From Desulfobacterales bacterium (lineage in GTDB: Bacteria > Desulfobacterota > Desulfobacteria > Desulfobacterales > JARGFK01), in NCBI GenBank assembly GCA_029211065.1, contig JARGFK010000017.1, positions 1 to 56,949 on the forward strand: DNA of 56,949 bases, in the 5' to 3' direction. Below, one piece after another: positions 37,809-46,411 of this stretch (positions are counted from its first letter, which is position 1; every line of letters begins with the position of its first letter). The notes under the pieces were generated by a model, which did no database searches, was not told where the DNA came from, and saw only the letters and a program-made list of their open reading frames with translations. A program made the position numbers and the translations under genes.

Positions 37809-38240
37809 TTAAGCCACCTTAGCCATGTTCTTTACAAATCGTTTATTGGGACCCAGGGCCTTGACCGCCTCCGTGACCCTTTTGACCACATCGACAAACT
37901 TGGTCGACTCGGCCGAAGAAATCCAGGAGAAATGAATGCGGCCGGGCTCAATCCCCATGTATTCCGCCAGGTTTTCAAAAAGTGCGAACTTGCGTCGAGC
38001 GTAATAATTACCTTCCAGGTAATGGCAGTCGCCGGGATGTCAGCCGGACACCCAGACGCCGTCGGCCCCCTCGCGCAGGGCCGCCAGAAAAAATTTGGGG
38101 CTCATGCGGCCGGCACAGGGAATGCGAATCACCCGGATGTTGGCCGGATAGGACATCCGGCCGACGCCGGCCAGATCGGCGGCGCCGTAGCTGCACCAGT
38201 TGCACAGAAAACTGATGATTTTAGGTTCCCAATCGGTCAT
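37809..38240 (-). CDS. mvhD: MvhD/FlxD-family selenoprotein (hydrogenase iron-sulfur subunit), Sec67
   Basis: A 143-residue protein read through an in-frame UGA. Translation from ATG 38240 (GGAG five bases upstream) gives the MvhD family fold with Cys13 and Cys16 ([15 protein letters not shown]), Cys42 (IPCAGRMSP) and then VWVSG-U67-HPGDC72[12 protein letters not shown]. Family members have Cys at position 67 in the G-C-H-P-G-D-C motif, and the frame continues to a normal family end after the UGA. MvhD binds a [2Fe-2S] cluster and passes electrons to HdrA. The Sec form is known for VhuD of Methanococcus. The next gene starts three bases after the stop. Confidence 0.9.
38007..38042 (-). promoter_or_regulatory. 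UGA Sec codon with candidate bacterial SECIS hairpin in mvhD
   Basis: The UGA is at 38040-38042 (complement). Beginning 17 bases after it, ATTACC-TGGAA-GGTAAT (38007-38023) forms a clean six-pair hairpin, in the 16-37-base window where bacterial SECIS elements lie. The stem is shorter than that of fdhF, so only experiment can confirm it. Confidence 0.65.
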
Positions 38241-38318
38241 GTTGTCTCCTTCGACTGTATGAAATTCCAACCCCCGGGATCATTGCCCCGGAGAAACAAT
38301 GTTTGCATTACATAATCC

Positions 38319-38388
38319 TTGGAATATTGGAATGATGGAAAATTTGAAATAGGAAGCAGAAGTCGCCCTGCCAAACCCAATATTCCAA
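38319..38388. repeat. Inverted repeat of TTGGAATATTGG type between hdrA and mvhD
   Basis: TTGGAATATTGG (38319-38330) recurs as its exact complement at 38377-38388, with extended partial similarity (GGAATG blocks) on both sides. It lies in the 250-base gap within an otherwise tight operon and looks like a dispersed extragenic repeat. It could also fold in the message. Confidence 0.6.
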
Positions 38389-38490
38389 CATTCCATTTTT
38401 CCCCCGTCCCATCGCATGCGATCACCGCAGAGACTGTTACCTTTATGCTGGTCCTGAATGACAGGTTTTACAAAAAGTTATTCTAACCTA

Positions 38491-41400
38491 TCAAACCGCT
38501 TCGCGCAAAGAAAAAATCTGCGCGAAGATCTGGTCATTGTCAAACCCCCTTAACCGAATGGCGCCGGAGCGGCAGGAGGCCACGCACAGGCCGCAGCCTT
38601 TGCACAAGACCGGATTGATCTCGGCCTTGCCGGTAAAGGGGCCCTTCTGGATGAAGGACGGGGCCGAATACGGGCAGAGCGCCACACAGGCGCCGCAACT
38701 GCTGCAGCTCATCGCATCCGTATGCGCCACCGTGCCGCTCATCTGGATGGTTTTTTTGGCCAGCAGGGTTACCGCCCGGGTGGCCGCCGCCTGGGCCTGG
38801 GCGATCGATTCGTCCAGGGGTTTGGGGGCATGGGCCAGGCCGCAGATAAACACGCCGTCCGTGGCACAATCCACCGGCCGGAGCTTGACATGCGCCTCCA
38901 TAAAAAACCCGTCGTCATTCAGGGTCACCTTGTACTGCTGGGCCAGGGGATTTTCCCTGGGCGGGGTAATCGCCGTCGCCAGCACCACCATGTCCGGGCT
39001 GATCTCCATCCGGCGCCGCAGAATCGTATCCGTAAACCGGAGTTTCAGGTTCCCGTCTTCGGCAGCCACGTCCAGCCCTTTATCAAAGTCGTGGCGGATA
39101 AAAATAATGCCCCGGGCACGGGCCTCGCGATACAGATCTTCGCGCAGCCCGTAGGAACGCAGGTCCCGGTATAGAATAAACACGTCCATGTCCGGGTTCA
39201 GTTCTTTCAGCTTAAGGGCGCTGCCGATGGAATGGGTGCAGCAGACCTTGGAGCAGTAGGGGCGCTCCGGGATGCGCGAGCCGACGCATTGAATGAAAAG
39301 CGCCGTCTTTTTCTCTTTCAGGGCCGGATCGTTTTCAATAAATTTTTGATCGAGCTCAAGGGCCGTCAAAACGCGCGGATCCTTTCCGTAAAGATACAGG
39401 TCCGGTTTCAGCTCGGTTGCACCCGAGGCGATGATCGTCACCCCGTGGGTCAGCTCATGCGCTTTGTCGCCGGTCTTGATGGTGGTCTTAAAATTTCCCA
39501 CAAAACCATCCACCTTCGTGATTTCGGCATTCAGATAAACCTCGATCTTTTCATCGGCGGTTACCGCCCGGGTCAGTTTTAGAAGGTTCTGCTGGATATC
39601 TTCCCTTCGCCAGGTCTCATACAGGTGCCGGGCCTGTCCCCCCAGCCGGTCCGCCTTCTCGACGATGATGGCGTAAAAACCCTGCTGTGAAAGGGTTTGG
39701 GCGGCCGTCATTCCCGTAAAGCCGCCGCCGATGACCAGGGCGGTCTGATTGATCTCCAGTACCGGTTCGCTCAAGGCTTCCAGCAGGGCCACCTTGGCCA
39801 CGGCCATGCGCGTCAGTTCCTTGCTTTTTTCAGTGGCCTCGGCCGGAATGGCGCCGTGAACCCATGAGCACTGGTTGCGGATATTGGCCATTTCAAACAG
39901 GTATTTATTGATGCCCGCATTGGTTACGGTTTCCTGAAAAAGCGGTTCATGGGTTTTAGGCGTGCAGGCCGCCACCACAATGCGGTTCAGGTTCTTTTCC
40001 TTGATCAGCTTGGCCATATTGTTCTGGGTGTCCTGGGAGCAGCTGAACATGTTCTCCTCGGCGTAGACGACATAGGGAAGCGTCCGGGCGAATTCAACCA
40101 CCCCGGGCACATCCACCACGCCGCCGATGTTGGTGCCGCAGTGGCAGACAAAGACCCCGACCCGGGGCGATTCCCCCCGGGTGTCCGTCTGGACGGGGAT
40201 TTCCTTTTTCTTTGTCAGGGTCCAGCGCGATTCGATCAGGCTGCTGCCGGCCATGCCGGCGGCTGCGCTGGATTCGATCACCGAAGACGGAATGTCTTTG
40301 GGCGCTTCCACGGCGCCGCAGACATAAATACCGGGTGCTGAGGTTTGGACCGGCGTAAAGCTGCTGGTAACGACAAACTGGTACGGATCCAGGGCGACTT
40401 TCATCCGGTTGGCCAGTTCCACCGCCGATGGGCTCACCCCCAGACCGACGGACAAGACCACCATGTCAAACGCTTCTTCCACCCGCCGGCCGGACGCGTC
40501 GATGTAGCGGATGAGCTGTCGGCCGTCGTCGGACTGGGGAACAATATTCGTGATTTTCGACTTGATAAACCGAACGCCGGCGTCCTTGCTGCGGTTGTAA
40601 TACTTTTCGAAATCCTTGCCGTGGGTGCGCATATCCATATAAAAGATGGCCGTATCCAAAGGCGCTTTGCTGTGCTCTTTGGCCAGCATCGCTTCTTTAA
40701 CGGCATAGGTGCAGCACACCGACGAACAGTACCCCCTGGCGCCGATATGCACATCGCGGGACCCGACGCACTGGAGCCAGGCGATTTTTTTAGGCTCCTG
40801 CTCGTCGGACGGCCGAACCAGGTGGCCGCCGTAGGGCCCGGAGGCCGAAAGGATGCGCTCAAATTCGAGGCTGGTAACGACATCCGGGGATTTGCCGTAC
40901 CCGTACACATCATGGCCCTTGGGATCATAGGCTTCACAGCCGCTGGTGATGATGACCGATCCGACCTCAAGGATTCTTTCGCTTTGCCGGTCTTCAAAAT
41001 TGATCGCATCCGTGGGACAGAATTTTTCGCAGGCCTTGCACTTTCCCTTTATCAGATAGATGCACTCCCGGGGATCGATGGCGTATTTCAGGGGAACCGC
41101 CTGGGCATACCGGACATAAACGGCCTTGCGTTTTATCAGGCCGCTGTCATACTCGCTGGTGACTTTTTTGGGGCACTTTTCCGCGCACAGACCGCAGGCA
41201 ATGCACTTTTCAACATCCACATAGCGCGGGTGCCGGGTAACCGTCACGCTGAAATTTCCGGCCTCCCCGGAGATGCCCTGTACCTCTGAAAGCGTCAGCA
41301 GTTCGATATTAATGTGCCGGCCGACCTCGACCAGCTTGGGTGAAATAATTCACATGGCGCAGTCGTTGGTGGGAAATGTCTTGTCCAGTTGAGACATCAC

Positions 41401-41529
41401 GCCGCCGATGGAAGCGGTCCGCTCAACCAGGTAGACATAATATCCGGAATCGGCCGCATCCAGTGCAGCCTGCATCCCGGCAATCCCGCCGCCGACAACC
41501 ATAACCGAACCAATCTTTTGTTGAGACAT
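38491..41529 (-). CDS. hdrA: HdrA selenoprotein (heterodisulfide reductase subunit A), Sec60
   Basis: A 1012-residue HdrA read through an in-frame UGA at codon 60. The start at 41529 (GGAGTAAAA-ATG) opens a FAD fold ([17 protein letters not shown]), then NDCAM-U60[13 protein letters not shown], where ordinary HdrA has Cys, then [15 protein letters not shown] and a second domain with [15 protein letters not shown]. The C-terminus has [12 protein letters not shown] and [11 protein letters not shown]. It looks like a fused double-HdrA, with two flavin-type folds and several [4Fe-4S] motifs. In Hdr complexes HdrA carries the flavin that bifurcates electrons between ferredoxin and the disulfide substrate. 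Without recoding, a gene caller would start at 41247 and lose 94 residues. hdrB ends three bases upstream. Confidence 0.93.
41350..41352 (-). other. In-frame UGA selenocysteine codon of hdrA
   Basis: The UGA falls exactly where HdrA proteins have the Cys of D-C-A-M-C, and reading resumes with perfect family similarity. Methanococcus HdrA is an established selenoprotein at this family position. I could not pick out a clean SECIS hairpin by eye downstream. Confidence 0.85.
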
Positions 41530-41531
41530 TT

Positions 41532-42407
41532 TTACTCCTGCACGAAATAAGCTTCGATACCGCTGATATCCATTTTATTCATGTCTATTCCCAGCGCCCG
41601 GCGGTCAATCCCCATGGCAAGCCCCAGAAGCTGCGGGTAAAGGATCGCGGGGAGATTGTCCACCCCGCCGCGGTCCGCCGTCATCATCTGTTGAACCGCA
41701 TCAAACTGCATCTGGCAATAGGGACAGGCGACGGACAGATAGTTTGCACCGGCCGCTTTGGCGTCCGCCAGTTTTCGCGCGGTCAGGTCCATGGAAAGCT
41801 CATCGTTGCTTCCCAAAAGCGGCGCCCCGCAACATTCCAGCCGGGTCGCCCAGTCGATGCTTTTGCTGCCGGTGGCCGCCACCAGTTCGTCAAAAACAAC
41901 CGGCGCCACCGGGTTGTCAAACTGCATGATGTCGCTGGGCCGCAGCGCGTGGCAGCCGTAATGGGTTGCAATTTTTAAATTTTTGAATGTCCGCGTCATT
42001 TTTTCCTTTAAGGCCGGCAGGCCGATATCGTGATACAGCACCGACAGAAAATGCTTGACAACCATCGTCCCGCTGACAGCCAGCCCTTCTTTTGCCAGAA
42101 ACGCATTGACTTCGTTGCGCAGGGCCGCGTCCTCCCTGAGCACGTGGGCGGCCTTTTTCAGGCTGCCGAAGCAGCACTTGCAAAGCGTCAGCATGTCCAC
42201 CCCCTGTTGCTCGGCCAGGGCTATATTCCGGGCGGACAACATCAGGTACAATTTAAAATCGATATTGCGGATGGGGTAGCCACAGCATTTAAATTCAGGC
42301 AGGTCCACCACCTCCACCGCGAGCCTGTCCAGGACCGCCCGGGCCGACAATTCATATTGTTTGACGCGGGCCGGAATATTACAGCCCAGAAATAACGCAA
42401 ATTTCAT
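41532..42407 (-). CDS. hdrB: HdrB, heterodisulfide reductase subunit B
   Basis: A 291-residue protein with two CCG domains, each holding the C-x(n)-CC-G-x-P/C-x-x-C pattern: [13 protein letters not shown] with CKCCFGSLK in the first half, [11 protein letters not shown] with [10 protein letters not shown] in the second. These bind the non-cubane [4Fe-4S] clusters that split a disulfide in HdrB. In sulfate reducers the substrate is thought to be the DsrC disulfide or trisulfide rather than CoM-S-S-CoB; the dsrC gene at the end of the cluster fits. It lies directly upstream of hdrA (two-base gap) and 175 bases downstream of the HdrC-like gene. Confidence 0.93.
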   Translation of the reverse strand: MKFALFLGCNIPARVKQYELSARAVLDRLAVEVVDLPEFKCCGYPIRNIDFKLYLMLSARNIALAEQQGVDMLTLCKCCFGSLKKAAHVLREDAALRNEVNAFLAKEGLAVSGTMVVKHFLSVLYHDIGLPALKEKMTRTFKNLKIATHYGCHALRPSDIMQFDNPVAPVVFDELVAATGSKSIDWATRLECCGAPLLGSNDELSMDLTARKLADAKAAGANYLSVACPYCQMQFDAVQQMMTADRGGVDNLPAILYPQLLGLAMGIDRRALGIDMNKMDISGIEAYFVQE

Positions 42408-42489
42408 ATCGGATTCCCATCATCTAAGTACAGGTTTTCGTAAATTCACACGCGTATTCTGCAACCTGGAATTTTGAACACTTTCTTGA

Positions 42490-42536
42490 AAAATCCCCCT
42501 TGCCCCCTTTATTAAAGGGAAGTCGGGAGGGATTTT
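42490..42536. repeat. Imperfect inverted repeat of the AAAATCCCCC type
   Basis: AAAATCCCCCTTGCCCCC pairs imperfectly with GGGAAGTCGGGAGGGATTTT, with AAAATCCC/GGGATTTT as its tips. Such C-run/G-run palindromes are common dispersed intergenic repeats in Desulfobacterota. It sits in the hdrC-hdrB gap of the operon. Confidence 0.65.
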
Positions 42537-42582
42537 AAAATGTTATTGTAATCATCAAATAGAGTACTAAACCTTTTTTGCA

Positions 42583-44352
42583 TCAGTTGATTCGATCTTC
42601 CCCGGAAGCCCGTTGGGCTTCCTTTAGCGCCAGGTTTTTAAGCTCATAGAGCACATCGGTTACCTTGACGCCCTGGGGACAATGCTCCTGGCATTGATAG
42701 CAGGTCAGACAATTCCACAGCATGTTTGACCCCATAGCCAGGTCCTTTAACCCGAGACCCACCGAACGCATGATCTGGTGCGGCAGAAGTTTTAAAACCG
42801 CCTGGGGGTTTTCATAGTTTTCCACAACCGGGCAAACCGTGCTGCAGTTTTCACAGGCAAAACAGTAGGCATAGGTGTTGGCCTGTGACGACGCATCGGC
42901 CTGCCCCTTCAAGTCTTTATCCAGGGTATTCAAGGCGACGACATGGTCGGGCGCATCTATCATTTTAAAATTGGCCGCAACCGCTTCGGCGGCAGCCGTC
43001 AGCGGCTGTCTATACGTTTCAGCATCCAGGCCCTGCCGGTTCAACCCCCGGTAAAAAGAAAACGGCGTGAGCATCATCGCAACCGGGAGCCCTTTGTGAA
43101 TGAGCTCCTCGCGCACATTAAACCACAGTTCGCGTAAATTGATTCCGGCCGGGCACACCACGGTACAGCGATCACAGTTGGTGCACAGGTAAATACCCTC
43201 TTGAATGGCCCGCAGTCCCTTTTCATCAAGGGTTTTATCGGCGGCATAGGCTTTTAAAAAAATCAGTTTTTCCGAAGGAAGAATGTTGGCATTGTTTAAC
43301 CGGTCAAAAGCAGGCGCAACCGAACAGCGCAGGCTGCAGGTGCCGCAGTGGGTGCAGGCATCCAGCTCCATGACCTGGCGGGTGGCGATATTGGCCGGGT
43401 GGGACTTTTCCTTATCCATGACCGCCCCGGCCATCAGGCTGACGGGACTGGCGATGATATGAAACATCTTGCTGAACGGCAGATAGGCCAGCCCCAAAAA
43501 ACAGGCCAGGATATGAATGGTCCAGAGGATGTCGGCCGCACCGGCGCTGTCCAATCCCAAAGCGATCGGTCGCATTGCTTTGGCGGCAGCAAACCCGGTA
43601 AAGGCCCATTTCGGTGAGGAATGACAGGCGGCGCAACTCTCCTCATGGATTTCACCGCCCTGTTCCAGGACCGCTTCGTCAAAGGGCGCCTCGACTTCTT
43701 CAGAAACCACCCCGAACTCATAGACCCACAGGCTCTCCAGCGCCTTGACCTGTTCGTCGTCATCCAGGCTGCTATAGCTGTCCACCATGGCGCGAAATAC
43801 CGTTGGCGACGTGATTTTGACACCCTCCAGCAAAACCCCCGAAATCATGATAACGGCCACAATCAGGATCGCATAAAGATCCATGGCATTGGTTTTCAGC
43901 CGCGGCACCTTTAAGATAAACCGGCGATAAATGGCGATGGCAACCCCCACGATCACCATCAACCCGAAAAGGTCGCGCAGGAACATGAACGGGTTCAGGG
44001 TGCTATAATAATCGCTGAAAATGTTAACCGTAATCAGCTTGTCCAGGGCATGCATCAGGAGCAGCAGCATAAATCCGGCAAAAATGAGCATGTGCATCAG
44101 CCAGCGCAGAAAATCCTCTTTGAATATGCGCATCTGCAAGAGCACTTCGACGATAAAAACCCTGATCAGCGTGAATACATCCCGGCTAAAAAAAACCCCC
44201 ACGATCCCTTTGGCCGCCTCTGAGAACCGTGTAGCTGCAGAATAGTTGTCCGCCTGCATTCCGATATTGCGGCGAAACCAGGTGGAAATTTTGTAAACCA
44301 GGCCGAATCCAAAGATGATGAGCGCAGCTGTCAGCGCCAAATTAAAAAACAT
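42583..44352 (-). CDS. Membrane HdrC-like protein: cytochrome b, heme c site and four 4Fe-4S motifs
   Basis: A 589-residue fusion. Five hydrophobic helices (about 2-22, 82-107, 122-142, 156-178, 273-310) resemble NarI/DsrM-type cytochrome b. Between the last two lies a single heme c motif C240-A-A-C-H244. After the membrane part come four [4Fe-4S] motifs: C333/336/339/343, C390/393/396/400, C497/500/503/507 and C548/551/554/558; the last pair is the usual HdrC module. Soluble HdrC has only two clusters and no membrane part. The protein probably links the Hdr complex to the quinone pool or a periplasmic cytochrome, as QmoC or Tmc/Hme subunits do. AAGGA precedes the ATG. First gene of the minus-strand cluster. 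Confidence 0.85.
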   Translation of the reverse strand: MFFNLALTAALIIFGFGLVYKISTWFRRNIGMQADNYSAATRFSEAAKGIVGVFFSRDVFTLIRVFIVEVLLQMRIFKEDFLRWLMHMLIFAGFMLLLLMHALDKLITVNIFSDYYSTLNPFMFLRDLFGLMVIVGVAIAIYRRFILKVPRLKTNAMDLYAILIVAVIMISGVLLEGVKITSPTVFRAMVDSYSSLDDDEQVKALESLWVYEFGVVSEEVEAPFDEAVLEQGGEIHEESCAACHSSPKWAFTGFAAAKAMRPIALGLDSAGAADILWTIHILACFLGLAYLPFSKMFHIIASPVSLMAGAVMDKEKSHPANIATRQVMELDACTHCGTCSLRCSVAPAFDRLNNANILPSEKLIFLKAYAADKTLDEKGLRAIQEGIYLCTNCDRCTVVCPAGINLRELWFNVREELIHKGLPVAMMLTPFSFYRGLNRQGLDAETYRQPLTAAAEAVAANFKMIDAPDHVVALNTLDKDLKGQADASSQANTYAYCFACENCSTVCPVVENYENPQAVLKLLPHQIMRSVGLGLKDLAMGSNMLWNCLTCYQCQEHCPQGVKVTDVLYELKNLALKEAQRASGEDRIN

Positions 44353-44409
44353 ATGAGAATTCCTTTATGCGATAATATCAGCAGCTTTTTACGGAAAAAT
44401 AATAATAGT

Positions 44410-44438
44410 TTTTAATTAAAAAATCGTGTTGTTGTCAA
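44410..44438 (-). promoter_or_regulatory. Weak candidate promoter of the hdr-flx operon
   Basis: On the minus strand a perfect TTGACA (44433-44438) is followed at 17 bases by TTAAAA, a poor -10. The position about 60 bases before the first gene is right. Confidence 0.35.
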
Positions 44439-44986
44439 CCTTTATTAGATGAAATATTTGGCCATTTACTTCCAGAATATCATTAATTTGCCGGTTTTTT
44501 TGTGAAGTGCTGAGCAGGGTTCCGGCTGCCAGTGCCGTCACCCTGCTCTATCGAAATGGAGGTATCGAAATGCCCCTCATGGAGCCCTTGAAACGCTTCC
44601 TTGGCAATAAAAATCAGAAAGCATTAAGTCTGCAGTTGTTCTCGCAAAACATGTGCCCGGTTGTACAGAAAAAAAAGATGTCGGCAAGCAGAACACCCAC
44701 CCATCGATCAACCATTTGAAAATATAAGCAATTCATAAATATCTGTCGCTAACTGCCAGAATGACGCAAATGATGCCGCCTCATTTTCGGCCCAATTTGA
44801 TGACAGTCTTGTATACTATTTGTGGACAATCCGGTTGTGGTGGCAAGAAAATCATTTCTAAGTCTTTAAAATTCTTAAAATTGGTGGCTAACTCCGAAAA
44901 TATTATATTTAATATTGATCTTATAGGATTATATATGGTCTCTTTGTGGTGGTTCTAACAAAAATTTACGATTGAAACGGAACTGA
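44439..44986. other. Divergent intergenic region between hdr cluster and miaA
   Basis: About 550 bases without a supported gene. A 70-codon frame at 44507-44719 has no ribosome site or similarity. A perfect nine-base inverted repeat, GAGCAGGGT (44512-44520) with ACCCTGCTC (44540-44548), is present without a T-run. The region nearest miaA is AT-rich and probably holds its promoter. Confidence 0.5.
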
Positions 44987-45925
44987 ATGAATCGGGATAA
45001 ATCGAAACCGAAAGTGATCGTCATCTGCGGCCCCACCGGCAGCGGCAAAACCGCTGCCGCCATTGAGTTGGCCGTCCGGTTTAACGGACAGATCATCAGT
45101 GCCGATTCCATGCAGATTTACCGCTTTATGGATATCGGCACCGCCAAACCCACCCTCCTGGAGCAGCAGCAGGTTCAACACCACCTGATAGATGTGGTGA
45201 CGCCGGATGAACCCTTCAATGCCGCCCGCTTTGCCGATATGGCCCAAAGCCTCATCAGCGGGCTTCAAGGGAAAGGATTCGTTCCCTTTGTAGTGGGCGG
45301 AACCGGCCTTTACATCAAAGCCCTGCTAAAAGGGCTGTTTCCGGCCGAACCGGTTGATCCGGCCCTGCGCAGCCGCCTGAAAAAAGAGGCCGCCGCCCAT
45401 GGCGCCGCATTTTTACACCGGCGCCTGGGGGAGTGTGACCCTGAAGCCGCCGGCAGAATTCATCCCAATGACACCTACCGGATCCTGCGGGCGCTGGAAA
45501 TCTATGAATCAACCGGCCAATCGATTTCGCAGTTTCAGTCCGATCATGGATTCAGCGAGAAACCTTTCTCTGTTTTAAAAATCGGGCTGGACACCGACCG
45601 GATTGAATTATATGAAAGAATCAATGGGCGGGTGGACCGTATGATCGCGGCCGGCTTGCTGCCGGAGGTCAAAAACCTGCTGGACCGGGGGTATGCCCCC
45701 ACCCTTAAATCCATGCAGTCCATCGGCTATCGCCACCTGGTCGATTTTCTTGAAGGCCGCCTGTCCTGGCCCGAAGCCCTCAGAACCTTTAAACGCGACA
45801 CCCGGCGGTATGCCAAACGACAGCTGACCTGGTTTAAATCCGACGGCGAAATCAACTGGGTAGCGGCTGAAGACACAACCCGCATGATGGATCTTGCAAA
45901 TAACTTTTTAACGGATGCATGTTAA
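44987..45925 (+). CDS. miaA: tRNA dimethylallyltransferase MiaA
   Basis: A 312-residue MiaA enzyme that adds a dimethylallyl group to A37 of tRNAs reading UNN codons. The P-loop GPTGSGKT is at 15-22. The DSMQIYRFMDIGTAKPT segment, GGTGLYIKALLKG, the tRNA-binding insertion with IHPNDTYRILRALEIY, and the C-terminal KSMQSIGYRHLVDFLEG and DTRRYAKRQLTWF are all present. Length is typical. It starts the plus-strand run of genes leading to the Rnf operon. The DsrE-like gene follows 19 bases after its stop and may be cotranscribed. Confidence 0.95.
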   Translation: MNRDKSKPKVIVICGPTGSGKTAAAIELAVRFNGQIISADSMQIYRFMDIGTAKPTLLEQQQVQHHLIDVVTPDEPFNAARFADMAQSLISGLQGKGFVPFVVGGTGLYIKALLKGLFPAEPVDPALRSRLKKEAAAHGAAFLHRRLGECDPEAAGRIHPNDTYRILRALEIYESTGQSISQFQSDHGFSEKPFSVLKIGLDTDRIELYERINGRVDRMIAAGLLPEVKNLLDRGYAPTLKSMQSIGYRHLVDFLEGRLSWPEALRTFKRDTRRYAKRQLTWFKSDGEINWVAAEDTTRMMDLANNFLTDAC

Positions 45926-45944
45926 ATATCAAAAGGAGGCGCTT

Positions 45945-46277
45945 ATGGCATCGAAAGTTGTCGTCATTCTATCCACCGGTGAAAAGGAAAAAGCATTTAC
46001 CGGCATGATGTACGCACTCAACGCCCAGAAAAATAAATGGCTCGATGAGGTCAAGGTGATCTTTTTCGGCCCCTTTGAAGATTTGCTTTGCCGGGACTCG
46101 GAAGTCGCCGATTTTGCATCGCAACTGCTCGATTATGAAACACCCGTCGCCTGCAAACGACTGTCCGACACGGCCGGCATCAGCGACCGGCTCAAGGAAC
46201 TGGGGTGTCAGGTGGAATATGTGGGAACGATTATTTCAGACTACATTAAAAAAGGGTATATTCCCATGGTTTTTTAG
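45945..46277 (+). CDS. DsrE-like small protein
   Basis: A 110-residue soluble protein with a DsrE/DsrEFH-like alpha/beta fold: MASKVVVILSTGEKEKAFTGMMYALNA at the N-terminus and a C-terminal segment with VEYVGTIISDYIKKGY. Cysteines at residues 46, 66 and 86 (LCRDSE, VACKRL, LGCQVEYVG) may serve in sulfur transfer, though the classical DsrE active-site context is not clear. AGGAGG lies seven bases before the ATG at 45945; an upstream in-frame start inside miaA is not preferred. In a sulfate reducer with dsrC nearby, a sulfur-handling role is plausible but inferred. Confidence 0.7.
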   Translation: MASKVVVILSTGEKEKAFTGMMYALNAQKNKWLDEVKVIFFGPFEDLLCRDSEVADFASQLLDYETPVACKRLSDTAGISDRLKELGCQVEYVGTIISDYIKKGYIPMVF

Positions 46278-46411
46278 CCGGCGCGTGATTTGATTTTTGC
46301 CGGATTCTCATTTATATGCTATTTTACTGTTGATCCTTTCGCCCAGGGTTCTGATAAACGGCCGCAAATGCCGCCACGGTCCAGTAGAGAACAAAATCTT
46401 TTGGTGATAAA

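Noticed and set aside
38040-38042. Stop codon breaking mvhD, as if it were a pseudogene
   Set aside because: The frame continues with full family similarity and the UGA replaces a conserved Cys; selenocysteine explains it better.
41350-41352. hdrA as a gene starting at 41247 after a nonsense mutation
   Set aside because: Upstream sequence encodes the rest of the family N-terminus with a ribosome site, and the UGA falls on a Cys position that is Sec in other HdrA proteins.
42490-42536. Inverted repeat as terminator after the HdrC-like gene
   Set aside because: Imperfect stem with no clear U-tract on the minus strand, and hdrB must be transcribed with its partner; it looks like a dispersed repeat.
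44512-44548. Perfect nine-base hairpin as terminator
   Set aside because: No T-run on either side and no gene ending towards it.
44507-44719. 70-codon open frame in the hdr-miaA gap
   Set aside because: No ribosome site or similarity; overlaps a hairpin and looks like chance.
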